42,500 nt of DNA from Glandiceps talaboti (lineage: Eukaryota; Hemichordata; Enteropneusta; Spengelidae). The DNA lies in contig NC_135567.1 in NCBI RefSeq assembly GCF_964340395.1, positions 7,469,899 through 7,512,398 of the forward strand. The letters are read 5' to 3'. A program made the position numbers and the translations under genes. Below the pieces are notes generated by a model. That model saw only the letters and a list, made by a program, of their open reading frames with translations, did no database searches and was not told the origin of the DNA. Shown in pieces: positions 1-10,500 of the stretch (positions are counted from its first letter, which is position 1; every line of letters begins with the position of its first letter).

Positions 1-1
1 T

Positions 2-205
2 CAGGAGAAAAAGACTCTGCTCACCAATTTGACTAATCAGGAAAACAAACACGCAGGTATTCGGAACAGACACAAATATCTTAATAACTCAGATGCTCCT
101 GACAATGTTATATACAAACTTAACGAACAAAAGAGAACAAGAAAATCTATCATCCAACTTCAAAACGGAAATGACAATACAATAACTGAAGATCCGACCA
201 AAATC
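2..205 (+). pseudogene. LINE ORF2 fragment: linker before reverse transcriptase
   Basis: Reading frame 2 is open from the window edge to a stop at about 290, but only the first ~65 codons look like LINE protein. The stretch LNEQKRTRKSIIQL followed by ITEDPTKI resembles the linker between the endonuclease and reverse transcriptase domains of L1/Tx1-like non-LTR elements. After about 205 the resemblance jumps to a different frame, where the C-terminal part of the same kind of protein begins. The endonuclease lies upstream of the window, if it exists. The RT fingers and palm are absent. The assignment rests on remembered family pattern; family level only. Confidence 0.55.
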
Positions 206-1037
206 CCAACGCATCCTTCAACTTACCCTGGATACAATCCACAAAGCCATCCCCACAGATTGGATGAACACAATCAACAAGTACTTACATAGTAGAAATG
301 TGAACATGATTGAAAATACACACTACAGCTTTGAACTCCACGTCTCCGATGACCTCAACTTTCCTTTATACAAATTCGAAAAGGGGGCCATCTACAAACA
401 CTTAATACAAGCACAGCACATAAACCGGCCACCCGAAGGGTTAGATACAGTCTGGCGCGATGTCCTTAATATTCCCGACAATAGTAAACCGAACTTCAAA
501 GCCTGTTACTCACCTCTTGTCACATTATACGAAGGCGACCTTCTTTGGCGCATCATGCACGGTGCATATGCGAGTGAAAATTTCCTAACTGAAATCGGCG
601 TGAGTCGAGAAAGAAATTGTCTATTCTGTTCGAAAAAAGATTCGCTTCTACACATTTTCTTTGAATGTCACCACATCCAACCCCTCTTAGCCTTCCTCAA
701 TTCACTCAAGAGAACATTCCCAACAAAACCCAAAATACCACCCTGGTGGTTCATTCTGAACCCGTCTAAAAAGTCAAATAAGTTCAACTCGAAACGAGAA
801 CGGGATCTTTTCATTTATTTAAAAATGTCCATTCATTTATGCCGTCGAAACAAACGCGAAAACATCCCGTATACTGATCCAAAAACAATCTTCAAAGATA
901 AAATCGCCACCCGTCTACAAATTGAATTTGCATACTTCAACCTCGTTCGCCAGCTTGATAGATTTTCCGACACTTGGTCACAGAACGAAATTCTCTGCAA
1001 ACTTTCACCAACGAATGAATTAGAAATACTGATTTAA
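201..1037 (+). pseudogene. LINE ORF2 C-terminal domain with zf-RVT zinc knuckle
   Basis: This is the C-terminal third of a non-LTR retrotransposon polyprotein. The frame is open from 186 (stop at 183) to 1037; the first ATG at 264 is probably not a true start, because LQLTLDTIHKAIPTDW upstream of it reads as continuous protein. Numbering from that ATG, LLWRIMHGAY (93-102) is followed by C119-x2-C122-x7-H130-x4-C135, the zf-RVT zinc-binding signature. The tail ARLQIEFAYFNL...LELI-like end resembles L1/Tx1-like elements. The RT catalytic core (FxDD) is missing because the linker fragment at 2-205 is joined almost directly to this part. It cannot encode a working RT. Confidence 0.82.
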
Positions 1038-1064
1038 CTTTATCGTGCCTGATTGCTTTCTCCT

Positions 1065-1097
1065 CAGCGTGCCTGTAAATATTGCTACTGCACGCTG
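1065..1097 (+). other. Hairpin in LINE 3' UTR
   Basis: CAGCGTGC (1065-1072) and GCACGCTG (1090-1097) are perfect 8-bp inverted arms around a 17-nt loop, 28 nt after the LINE stop codon. Stem-loops here are used by the RT of some 'stringent' LINEs to recognise their own RNA. That role is inferred. Confidence 0.5.
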
Positions 1098-1124
1098 AAA
1101 TGTTTTCCTTTCCCATATTTTATC

Positions 1125-1130
1125 AATAAA
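1125..1130 (+). terminator. Polyadenylation signal of the LINE
   Basis: AATAAA lies about 88 nt after the LINE stop codon and 28 nt after the hairpin. It probably marks the element's 3' end. Confidence 0.45.
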
Positions 1131-1439
1131 GCCATCCACATTTTGTGTCCGTGTCCTTTACTGAGTCCTTTGCCCTTGTACTCGCACACAGAATACCAAC
1201 ATTTTGTTAGTTCAATGGTCGTTGTCGAGCTCCCATTTTGGGCAGCGTACTCTTTGCGTGTTCTCCGTCCTTGGAGTTCGGCGGTGAGCTCGATGGAGGA
1301 CATACGAACACATTAACCACTTTCTAGCAACCTTGCTATTTGATCTTTCCCGTTAGGTCTGACTGTTATACTGAAAGACTGAAACAGCCAGCCTGAATAG
1401 ACGTGGAACCAACTCTTGTAACATCCGGAGGCTGATAAT
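1131..1439. other. No gene recognised
   Basis: A relatively GC-rich patch around 1200-1310 is open on both strands for about 70 codons. Neither reading resembles a known family. It may be part of another degraded repeat. Confidence 0.4.
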
Positions 1440-1621
1440 GCAGCTGCGACTTATACCAGTTGAAAATCAATTTCCACGACTGAATCACCATTTGTTCTTG
1501 TTGAATTTCAAATCTTGTATAAAGTTTTACCAATATTCTCAAATGTTAAACTTCAATTTCATTCTCTACCTCTACTGTTATGTCAATATTTTAAAACATT
1601 GTAATAAAGTTCATTTTCAAA

Positions 1622-1676
<55 letters not shown>
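1440..1676 (+). mobile_element. Probable retroelement 3' tail ending in (CTA)n
   Basis: AT-rich DNA ends in AATAAA (1603-1608) and, 13 nt later, a clean (ACT)n tract at 1622-1675. A polyadenylation signal next to a microsatellite tail is typical of LINE or SINE 3' ends. No coding part is left, so the class is unknown. Confidence 0.35.
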
Positions 1677-1678
<2 letters not shown>

Positions 1679-1706
1679 GAAGTCTGAAAACCGTTATATA
1701 TTACAG

Positions 1707-1826
1707 TGCAAGGATACCCACTACGTGGAAAGTTACAACAATGTATGCCTAGTCTACCAGGACAAGAGGATATCATACGGCGATCATCGATACCGAGTAA
1801 GAAGCGAGATGGCTTGTTTAGACTGG
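1707..1826 (+). CDS. Penultimate exon of a transposase-like conserved gene
   Basis: This 40-codon exon follows a TTACAG acceptor (1701-1706) and ends at the donor GTAGGT (1827). It reads CKDTHYVESYNNVCLVYQDK, then RISYGDHRYR and VRSEMACLDW. The pattern VES(F/Y)N...DKRI.(Y/F)GD..Y..R..LA..DW, followed by NENVDR in the next exon, is one I remember from uncharacterised transposase-like proteins of cnidarians, fishes and other animals; I cannot name the superfamily. The donor is phase 0. A second GTAAGA at 1796 could act as a donor but would break the motif. Earlier exons are not visible and may lie left of the window or be displaced by the repeats before it. Confidence 0.55.
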
Positions 1827-2017
1827 GTAGGTTTTTATGTGTATCCTAATATTTAACTTCAAAGACTGTATTGTTGTATTAATTGTAATCTACACATGTA
1901 TTTTACAACTTTGCCCAACATGTTTCAATGCCAAGGTACCTGGTGCATTACGAAATGTTATGAGTGCAAGTGGTTAATTTACTAAACTGAGTACCTTTTA
2001 CCTGATTAATATTTGCC

Positions 2018-2072
<55 letters not shown>

Positions 2073-2580
2073 TATTCCCTGAATTGTAAAGAAAATAGCA
2101 ATATAGACATTTATATTTACAATGAAGAAAACAATGGGGAAAAGGAGAAAACAAAAAACAGTTGTCGAGCATCTAGTCAAGTCCGTACCCCAGTCTCTTT
2201 TGTTATATTACGTGAGCATCTCATACTTGGCAATCTGTTCGTTTGACAAACAACTACAACAATTAAAACAACTCAACACACCAGAAATAAACTTCATACA
2301 CATAAGTAACAGAAAATAACAGCAATGTGTTCCCAACATATCAATAAGAGAGTTGTGCTCCGACAAATGCAATGCATCCCCAAAACTGAGTTTCTACTTG
2401 TTTCTTTTTTTCTTTTTTCACCATTGGATTCTTTGCAATGTGTCAACAGTTTTCTTGAGATCTCGATATGTCATTTTCTCCTGGTGGAAGATGAGAAGTT
2501 ATCTCCATATTTTTTATTTTGATATCAAGATATTTTTTTTTCATTTTCTGAATACAAGAGTGAACTCTTCATAACCTTTT
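2018..2580 (-). mobile_element. Inverted retroelement tail within the intron, with (AAT)n
   Basis: An (AAT)n tract at 2018-2069 borders CTTTATTCCC. On the minus strand this reads GGGAATAAAG followed by (ATT)n, the usual end of a SINE or LINE inserted in antisense. The body (about 2070-2580) is AT-rich with no recognisable protein, so its left limit is a guess. It sits in the 819-bp intron of the transposase-like gene. Confidence 0.4.
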
Positions 2581-2645
2581 ATAAGTGTAAATCTCTGTGA
2601 TCTATCAGCCACGTTAACTTTATTTTCACCCTACTTTATCTCCAG

Positions 2646-2798
2646 AATGAAAATGTCGATCGGTTGGCAACGTCAAGAACAACAGGGCAAAATGCCAGGC
2701 AACAGCGGTACCAAAGAGGACATCGCAACCTCAAGAGGAAAACATCAGAATGGAAGCGAAAAGTATGGAGAGAGATGATGCGACAATTATTTATTTGA
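2646..2798 (+). CDS. Terminal exon of the transposase-like gene
   Basis: After TTTATCTCCAG (acceptor ending at 2645) the frame reads NENVDRLATSRTTG, then a basic arginine/lysine/glutamine-rich tail ending REMMRQLFI and a TGA at 2796-2798, 50 codons in all. Joined to the exon ending at 1826 it restores DW|NENVDR in phase 0, which is the main argument that both are exons of one gene. The basic tail may bind nucleic acid or act in nuclear import (inference). A poly(A) signal follows 8 nt after the stop. No frameshift or stop is seen in either exon, so the gene could be active or recently so. It may be a transposon or a domesticated copy. Confidence 0.55.
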   Translation, partial: NENVDRLATSRTTGQNARQQRYQRGHRNLKRKTSEWKRKVWREMMRQLFI

Positions 2799-2806
2799 AA
2801 TTATCT

Positions 2807-2812
2807 AATAAA
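2807..2812 (+). terminator. Polyadenylation signal of the transposase-like gene
   Basis: AATAAA begins 8 nt after the TGA at 2796-2798. It supports 2646-2798 as a last exon. Confidence 0.55.
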
Positions 2813-3831
2813 AGAATTAGAAAACTGAACTTTATGTGCGAAGAATGTATGATTTCTTGGTAATAAGGTTATGATAGTCCATACTATTTACATGAGACAT
2901 TCCTATCGATTTACACAAGATGTCATATTATTGAGTCAGGATTCTAACTCATTTAGTCTGAATCAATTCTCCGATGATAAAAGAACTGTCCCCCATACGG
3001 TTGCCCTGAAAGCAATATTCCTGTTACATTAACAGTAAATTTTCGGCAAAGTTCTTGTATCTCTTCTACTTTTCTAATTTTTTTGTAGTATCCATATACT
3101 AGTATATGAAATCATAATTATCTCGTTGATATTATCAAGCATCACATACCTCGATCTATCACGATGGTTGGAAGATGATTTGTGTTTTGTTACAATCACT
3201 AACACTTGACTTTGTGTGCGATTCGCCGATTATGCTGGACATCAATTGCACCTTCTTATTGGGTTTGGGTTATACTGCTTGCATTTGTAAAAACAGTGTG
3301 ACGTCATAACAAGTGGTAGGTGATGATGTCATATGTATAATTGTAAACCTACTGGTTTCAGTAAGTTTCAAAGTAGGGAGAGAACTGCAAAAAGTATGGG
3401 CAGAAGCGCACGCTACGTGTGTTCGTGCCTGCTATACAAGCGCAGGAGTTGGGGGGTTGGGAGGGGATGTCCTCCTCCCATGGCAAGAGCTTTTTGAAAA
3501 ATGAACACCTTTTGGAGGACATTTAGAGCACCATTCGAAGTAAAACCCAACTTAATTATATAAAGTATCACTAATTTAGGGTTTCAAAAGTTTAAATCAT
3601 TTCAAGTCATATTAACACAAATAATAATAATAAAAAAGATCAAGTACAAAGTGAGAAAATTTGGGGAAAACATGCAAAGTGGAGGCCAGTTACCATAGAG
3701 ATACAAACTCATTAAATTATTTGAAAGTGTGTCTCTATGGACTATGTGTGTGTGCAATTCAACATGTTCAGGTCAATGGAGGCACAGATTTTAGAGTTAG
3801 TCAATCCAGTAAATTTCAAGGTATTTCATTT

Positions 3832-3833
<2 letters not shown>
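2813..3833. other. Anonymous AT-rich DNA
   Basis: No gene recognised. It holds a perfect 16-bp palindrome at 3093-3108 (CATATACTAGTATATG) and a G-rich hairpin at 3458-3480 with arms TGGGAGG/CCTCCCA. The 63-codon open frame at 3313-3504 resembles nothing known. Confidence 0.5.

Positions 3834-3897
<64 letters not shown>
3834..3897. repeat. (TA)n microsatellite
   Basis: About 32 uninterrupted TA dinucleotides, able to extrude as a cruciform. Confidence 0.97.
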
Positions 3898-3902
<5 letters not shown>

Positions 3903-4321
3903 AAAAGTTGACATGATAAAAATTGACACAGCACTAATTTAATTTCCAAGAACGGCCAGGTTCTCAGTTCAGTGAAAAAAAAATGACGCCCGTAGTGTGA
4001 AATGTAATGGCAATTTCTGGAATGTCATTTTTTTAGGAAGTATTTGTATCGTTTATATCAATAATGGTCTAAGCTACAGATAGGAAACTAGTCAAGTCGT
4101 AGTCATATTAATTGTTGAAGTCATTGAAAGGTTAAGAGAGAGAACAAGGCACTTTGTACTAGAATGCTATAAATAAAATGAGATATACAACAGTAACCAT
4201 TTGAAGTCGTTTATGAAAATTCGCCACAAATGCCAAGTCCATTTTCTATTATCGAACTAAACTCTGAGTGGGTCATACACAGATTTATGTATATTAGCTC
4301 ATGTTTGATTCTAATAGTCTG
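3898..4321. other. Anonymous AT-rich DNA
   Basis: No gene, RNA or repeat structure recognised. Confidence 0.5.
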
Positions 4322-4890
4322 AAACCAAGTCGTGGTATCCCTAGGTACACCATGTTTTATAACCAAGTCGTGGTATCCCCAGGTACACCATGTTCTATAA
4401 CCAAGTCATGGTATCCCCAGATATACCATGTTCTATAACCAAGTCGTGGTATCCCCAGGTACACCATGTTTTATAACCAAGTCATGGTATCCCCAGGTAC
4501 ACCATGTTCTATAACCAAGTCGTGGTATCCTCAGGTACACCATGTTCTATAACCAAGTCGTGGTATCCCCAGGTACACTATGTTTATAACCAAGTCGTCG
4601 TATCCCCAGGTACACCATGTTCTATAACCAAGTCGTGGTATCCCCAGGTACACCATGTTCTATAACCAAGTCGTGGTATCCCCAGGTACACCATGTTCTA
4701 TAACCAAGTCGTGGTATCCCCAGGTACACCATGTTCTATAACCAAGTCGTGGTATCCCCAGGTACACAATGTTTTATAACAAAGTCGTGGTATCCCCAGG
4801 TACACCATGTTCTATAACCAAGTCGTGGTATCCCCAGGTACACCATGTTCTATAACCAAGTCGTGGTATCCCTAGATGCACCATGTTCTC
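4322..4890. repeat. 38-bp minisatellite, about 15 copies
   Basis: The core CCAAGTCGTGGTATCCCC begins at about 4325 and recurs every 38 bp up to about 4856. Copies differ at a few positions (CGTGG/CATGG, CCCCAGG/CCCTAGA) and one copy near 4580 is 1 bp short. TGGTATCC and GGTACACCA form an imperfect hairpin in each unit. The minus-strand open frame through it is a by-product. Confidence 0.95.
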
Positions 4891-5039
4891 GCGCAATGTT
4901 GAATCTATCAAGAGATATTCCGAGTTATTGTTTTTGTCCTTTTCTGTAAACATCATGAGAGCAGTAAAGCTAAACTAAATTTAACATTTTCATAGCTTGA
5001 TTGTTATTGGTATTTCGGTGTGCTTTCAAGTGTTTAAAT
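4891..5039. other. Anonymous AT-rich DNA
   Basis: Nothing recognised. Confidence 0.5.
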
Positions 5040-5300
5040 GACATATCGCAGCCGAAGCTTAACCTTTGTCACGTGGTTAGCAACGGTTGCTGGGGGGTCT
5101 CGTGAGATTTCGCCACTGCCGGAATATCCCTTGTCAATATTGTGTAAATTCTCAGTCACATGAAAATGACCAGAATTACGCCAACTGTTAAGTTTTTGTG
5201 GAGGCAGATTGACTCAACTACTGTGGTCGAAAACACCAGTTTAGGTCGCCCTGGCAACCACTGTCTTCTGTACAAGAACGCAGCGCCAGCGGATGTTTAC
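5040..5300. promoter_or_regulatory. Promoter-like patch with E-box, palindrome and RFX X-box
   Basis: A locally GC-richer island in AT-rich DNA. GTCACGTGG (5069-5077) contains an E-box. AGCAAC-G-GTTGCT (5079-5091) is a perfect palindrome with a 1-nt centre. GTCGCC-CT-GGCAAC (5245-5258) matches the RFX X-box consensus GTNRCC N0-3 RGYAAC at every position. In animals X-boxes often sit in promoters of ciliary genes, but no coding exon can be seen beside it, so the function is inferred. Confidence 0.3.
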
Positions 5301-6089
5301 TATAAAAAGCTGAAAATGTCATTGAAGTAAACATGCATATAGGGGACTCCCCTTCTAAGTCCCTGGTTTATGAATAATAATGAGGTTGTACACAAAATGG
5401 CTGTATGAGGGCAGTAATCCCTTCAGATCACTATGGTGACCTCACAGCAGACGTAGCTCAATACTTGATGGTATTAAGAGTTGAAAGGACTGTGTAAATT
5501 AGATACATTTCACTGGTATCTTGTGTTGGTGGTGGAATTACTGTAAACAGAATTCACCCACAATTCACTGAAATGGCTTAAAGATTTAGTGAATGTTTTT
5601 CCGACATTTTCCGATATTCCCCGACATTTTTTGATACTGTTTTTAACATAGCAACCATAAGTATTTGTACATAGACAGTATAATGTTATGCGCTCTCCAA
5701 AAATGTATACCATTTGAAAACCAACTAAATATTAAGAAAGTTACCGTTAATTAATCCATTGCATGTGTTTACCATTGAACGTCGGAGGAATACTTCCTGA
5801 GAAGACAGGATATTTTTTTTTCTTTTTTAATAGCAATGCATATAATTAATGTACATAATTTGTGAAAATATTGGGAGAAGAGGAATTAATTACTTTTTCA
5901 ACTTTTTCGCTTGCCATGTTAAACCTATGGGGAAATTAGCTTCAAGTAATCAACTTTTGTATTAACGTATTTTGTGTAGTTTTCTTGACTTAAAAGTAAT
6001 AAATAAGTGTATGCGACGAAATAAATTACAAACAATTGAGAGATTTTTGCTAATATTTTAAGTGAGATTTTCAAATATTCGCTTTTATT
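5301..6089. other. Anonymous AT-rich DNA
   Basis: No gene recognised. The 67-codon minus-strand frame at 5510-5713 has no familiar motif. Confidence 0.5.
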
Positions 6090-6360
6090 TTAGAGTGCAA
6101 ATATCGTTTATTTTGACAGCCAAGAAGTCCTTAGAGCGCTAATACCGTTTATTTTGACAGCCAAGAAGTCCTAAGAGCGCGAATACCGTTTATTTTGACA
6201 GCCAAGAAGTCCTTAGAGTGCGAATATCGTTTATTTTGACAGCCAAGAAGTCCTTAAAGTGCGAATATCGTTTATTTTGACAGCCAAGAAGTCCTTAGAG
6301 CGCGACTATAATTTATTTTGACAGCCAAGAAGTCCTTAGAACGCAAATATCGTTTATTTT
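6090..6360. repeat. 41-bp minisatellite, 7 copies
   Basis: GTTTATTTTGACAGCC recurs at 6106, 6147, 6188, 6229, 6270, 6311 (as ATTTATT) and 6352 (truncated), exactly 41 bp apart. The variable part is GAGCGC(G/T)AATA(C/T)C. Confidence 0.95.
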
Positions 6361-7286
6361 TCTGGGTTCTCGTCATTATATTTTGACGATATTTTCAGGG
6401 ATTATGTCACACCTAGGGGGTGCGTATTTTCTTTATAAAGGAACACATCCTATGATAGACTGTAAGATACGTTGTGACGTTTCACCATCACCGGCCTCCT
6501 CTCACACAACTGTACTACTATACTCTGCAATAGTTTGTCAGAAACTTCTCAAGATTTTGGCCCCACCCTACACTAGTGATTAGAAAATCATGCAGAGGTC
6601 AATATGTAGATCTTTATCACACTGGTCAGCAAGCCTCATGACTGAGAAATTTTGGATAATAGTAGCGATATTTCTGTAACAATCGATGATACCGTGACTG
6701 CCACATATCCCCAACTATATTCAGTGTCAATAACCAATGAAATTGTCGTGAGTCCTGCACTGGGACCCGGAAATACGTACGTACGTATATACACGCATCA
6801 TGTTTTCAGTTGAGTTGGAGAATTTGAAGCAGACAATATTTTGTTGGATAAAATCAGAGTACAAACAATAATATATAGTATGGAGTCAATGATCATATCA
6901 ACCTGTACTCAAATGTATGTGTACACTTACTTTGGAGATTTTGTGATAAAAGACAGAACCAAATTGCATAGATGGAATTCTCAAGAACTGCTGGTATTTT
7001 AGGTATTTACAATTTATTCTGGCGATGTTAGAGTTTTACAATTGCTTAAGTTTGATAGAGATAATTTCAAAAATCATGAAACTTTTTTACAACAGACATC
7101 ACCAACTAATACATTACAACAGCAATGGTGTTTTTCCTAAATTTGAATTTTTTAAAAGCGTCCCCCATCTGTAATCATGTACAAAGTATAGTGCATACTT
7201 ATCCGAATATCCATGGCCATCAGCCATGCCAGTGATAGACTCACGCCATGACTTACAATGCTGAATCTCCAAAATGGCCGACTCAT

Positions 7287-7329
<43 letters not shown>

Positions 7330-7504
7330 CAATATGACCTTGAGGTCATACTCTAGAATATTAAGTGGAAAGTGTAATTTCATAAGATTAAATGGTCGTA
7401 GAGGGCGATAGTAGCTTGACAGCTTACATGCATACAAAGGAATGATCGAAAACAGAACTTTGAAGTGGCTTAAACAGCGCCGGATATATCCAGCAGATAA
7501 GAAA
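6361..7504. other. Anonymous AT-rich DNA with a (CAA)n microsatellite
   Basis: No gene recognised. A (CAA)n tract lies at 7287-7330. The cysteine-, valine- and threonine-run open frames crossing it are by-products. Confidence 0.55.
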
Positions 7505-7585
7505 TAATAATAATAATGTTAATAATGTTGGGTTCTTATGTAGCGCTTTCCCACGCCATGCTCAAATGCTTTACAATTATTTTTG
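7505..7585 (+). repeat. Dispersed-repeat remnant flanking the 36-bp satellite
   Basis: An AATAAT run is followed by TTCTTATGTAGCGCTTTCCC and then CTCAAATGCTTTACAATTAT. This resembles the 'tatagcgcttt...caaagcgctttacaattat' dispersed repeat seen in many animal genomes (from memory). The satellite begins directly after it. Confidence 0.35.
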
Positions 7586-10500
7586 GGGTTAGGGTTAGAG
7601 TTAGGGTAGGGGACAGGTTTGGGGATAGGGTTAGAGTTAGGGTAGGGGACAGGTTTGGGGATAGGGTTAGAGTTAGGGTAGGGGACAGGTTTGGGGATAG
7701 GGTTAGAGTTAGGGTAGGGGACAGGTTTGGGGATAGGGTTAGAGTTAGGGTAGGGGACAGGTTTGGGGATAGGGTTAGAGTTAGGGTAGGGGACAGGTTT
7801 GGGGATAGGGTTAGAGTTAGGGTAGGGGACAGGTTTGGGGATAGGGTTAGAGTTAGGGTAGGGGACAGGTTTGGGGATAGGGTTAGAGTTAGGGTAGGGG
7901 ACAGGTTTGGGGATAGGGTTAGAGTTAGGGTAGGGGACAGGTTTGGGGATAGGGTTAGAGTTAGGGTAGGGGACAGGTTTGGGGATAGGGTTAGAGTTAG
8001 GGTAGGGGACAGGTTTGGGGGTAGGGTTAGAGTTAGGGTAGGGGACAGGTTTGGGGATAGGGTTAGAGTTAGGGTAGGGGACAGGTTTGGGGATAGGGTT
8101 AGAGTTAGGGTAGGGGACAGGTTTGGGGATAGGGTTAGAGTTAGGGTAGGGGACAGGTTTGGGGATAGGGTTAGAGTTAGGGTAGGGGACAGGTTTGGGG
8201 ATAGGGTTAGAGTTAGGGTAGGGGACAGGTTTGGGGATAGGGTTAGAGTTAGGGTAGGGGACAGGTTTGGGGGTAGGGTTAGAGTTAGGGTAGGGGACAG
8301 GTTTGGGGATAGGGTTAGAGTTAGGGTAGGGGACAGGTTTGGGGATAGGGTTAGAGTTAGGGTAGGGGACAGGTTTGGGGATAGGGTTAGGGTTAGGGTA
8401 GGGGACAGGTTTGGGGATAGGGTTAGAGTTAGGGTAGGGGACAGGTTTGGGGGTAGGGTTAGAGTTAGGGTAGGGGACAGGTTTGGGGATAGGGTTAGAG
8501 TTAGGGTAGGGGACAGGTTTGGGGATAGGGTTAGAGTTAGGGTAGGGGACAGGTTTGGGGATAGGGTTAGAGTTAGGGTAGGGGACAGGTTTGGGGATAG
8601 GGTTAGAGTTAGGGTAGGGGACAGGTTTGGGGATAGGGTTAGAGTTAGGGTAGGGGACAGGTTTGGGGATAGGGTTAGAGTTAGGGTAGGGGACAGGTTT
8701 GGGGTTAGGGTTAGAGTTAGGGTAGGGGACAGGTTTGGGGATAGGGTTAGAGTTAGGGTAGGGGACAGGTTTGGGGATAGGGTTAGAGTTAGGGTAGGGG
8801 ACAGGTTTGGGGTTAGGGTTAGGGTTAGGGTAGGGGACAGGTTTGGGGATAGGGTTAGAGTTAGGGTAGGGGACAGGTTTGGGGTTAGGGTTAGAGTTAG
8901 GGTAGGGGACAGGTTTGGGGTAGGGTTAGAGTTAGGGTAGGGGACAGGTTTGGGGATAGGGTTAGAGTTAGGGTAGGGGACAGGTTTGGGGTAGGGTTAG
9001 AGTTAGGGTAGGGGACAGGTTTGGGGATAGGGTTAGAGTTAGGGTAGGGGACAGGTTTGGGGATAGGGTTAGAGTTAGGGTAGGGGACAGGTTTGGGGAT
9101 AGGGTTAGAGTTAGGGTAGGGGACAGGTTTGGGGGTAGGGTTAGAGTTAGGGTAGGGGACAGGTTTGGGGATAGGGTTAGAGTTAGGGTAGGGGACAGGT
9201 TTGGGGATAGGGTTAGAGTTAGGGTAGGGGACAGGTTTGGGGGTAGGGTTAGAGTTAGGGTAGGGGACAGGTTTGGGGATAGGGTTAGAGTTAGGGTAGG
9301 GGACAGGTTTGGGGATAGGGTTAGAGTTAGGGTAGGGGACAGGTTTGGGGATAGGGTTAGAGTTAGGGTAGGGGACAGGTTTGGGGATAGGGTTAGAGTT
9401 AGGGTAGGGGACAGGTTTGGGGGTAGGGTTAGAGTTAGGGTAGGGGACAGGTTTGGGGGTAGGGTTAGAGTTAGGGTAGGGGACAGGTTTGGGGGTAGGG
9501 TTAGAGTTAGGGTAGGGGACAGGTTTAGGGATAGGGTTAGAGTTAGGGTAGGGGACAGGTTTGGGGGTAGGGTTAGAGTTAGGGTAGGGGACAGGTTTGG
9601 GGATAGGGTTAGAGTTAGGGTAGGGGACAGGTTTGGGGGTAGGGTTAGAGTTAGGGTAGGGGACAGGTTTGGGGATAGGGTTAGAGTTAGGGTAGGGGAC
9701 AGGTTTGGGGATAGGGTTAGAGTTAGGGTAGGGGACAGGTTTGGGGATAGGGTTAGAGTTAGGGTAGGGGACAGGTTTGGGGATAGGGTTAGAGTTAGGG
9801 TAGGGGACAGGTTTGGGGGTAGGGTTAGAGTTAGGGTAGGGGACAGGTTTGGGGATAGGGTTAGAGTTAGGGTAGGGGACAGGTTTGGGGATAGGGTTAG
9901 AGTTAGGGTAGGGGACAGGTTTGGGGATAGGGTTAGAGTTAGGGTAGGGGACAGGTTTGGGGATAGGGTTAGAGTTAGGGTAGGGGACAGGTTTGGGGGT
10001 AGGGTTAGAGTTAGGGTAGGGGACAGGTTTGGGGATAGGGTTAGAGTTAGGGTAGGGGACAGGTTTGGGGATAGGGTTAGGGTTAGGGTAGGGGACAGGT
10101 TTGGGGATAGGGTTAGAGTTAGGGTAGGGGACAGGTTTGGGGATAGGGTTAGAGTTAGGGTAGGGGACAGGTTTGGGGATAGGGTTAGAGTTAGGGTAGG
10201 GGACAGGTTTGGGGATAGGGTTAGAGTTAGGGTAGGGGACAGGTTTGGGGGTAGGGTTAGAGTTAGGGTAGGGGACAGGTTTGGGGGTAGGGTTAGAGTT
10301 AGGGTAGGGGACAGGTTTAGGGATAGGGTTAGAGTTAGGGTAGGGGACAGGTTTGGGGGTAGGGTTAGAGTTAGGGTAGGGGACAGGTTTGGGGATAGGG
10401 TTAGAGTTAGGGTAGGGGACAGGTTTGGGGGTAGGGTTAGAGTTAGGGTAGGGGACAGGTTTGGGGATAGGGTTAGAGTTAGGGTAGGGGACAGGTTTGG

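Noticed and set aside
1085-1303. Minus-strand 72-codon frame MSSIELTAELQGRR...
   Set aside because: Plausible composition, but no homologue recognised and it overlaps the LINE 3' end on the opposite strand.
4322-6360. CRISPR-like regular repeats
   Set aside because: The 38-bp and 41-bp arrays are head-to-tail with no unique spacers and the DNA is eukaryotic.
7516-8940. 474-codon open frame of repeated RVRVRVGDRFGD
   Set aside because: It exists only because the 36-bp satellite length is divisible by three; it ends at a 35-bp monomer and has no non-repetitive domain.
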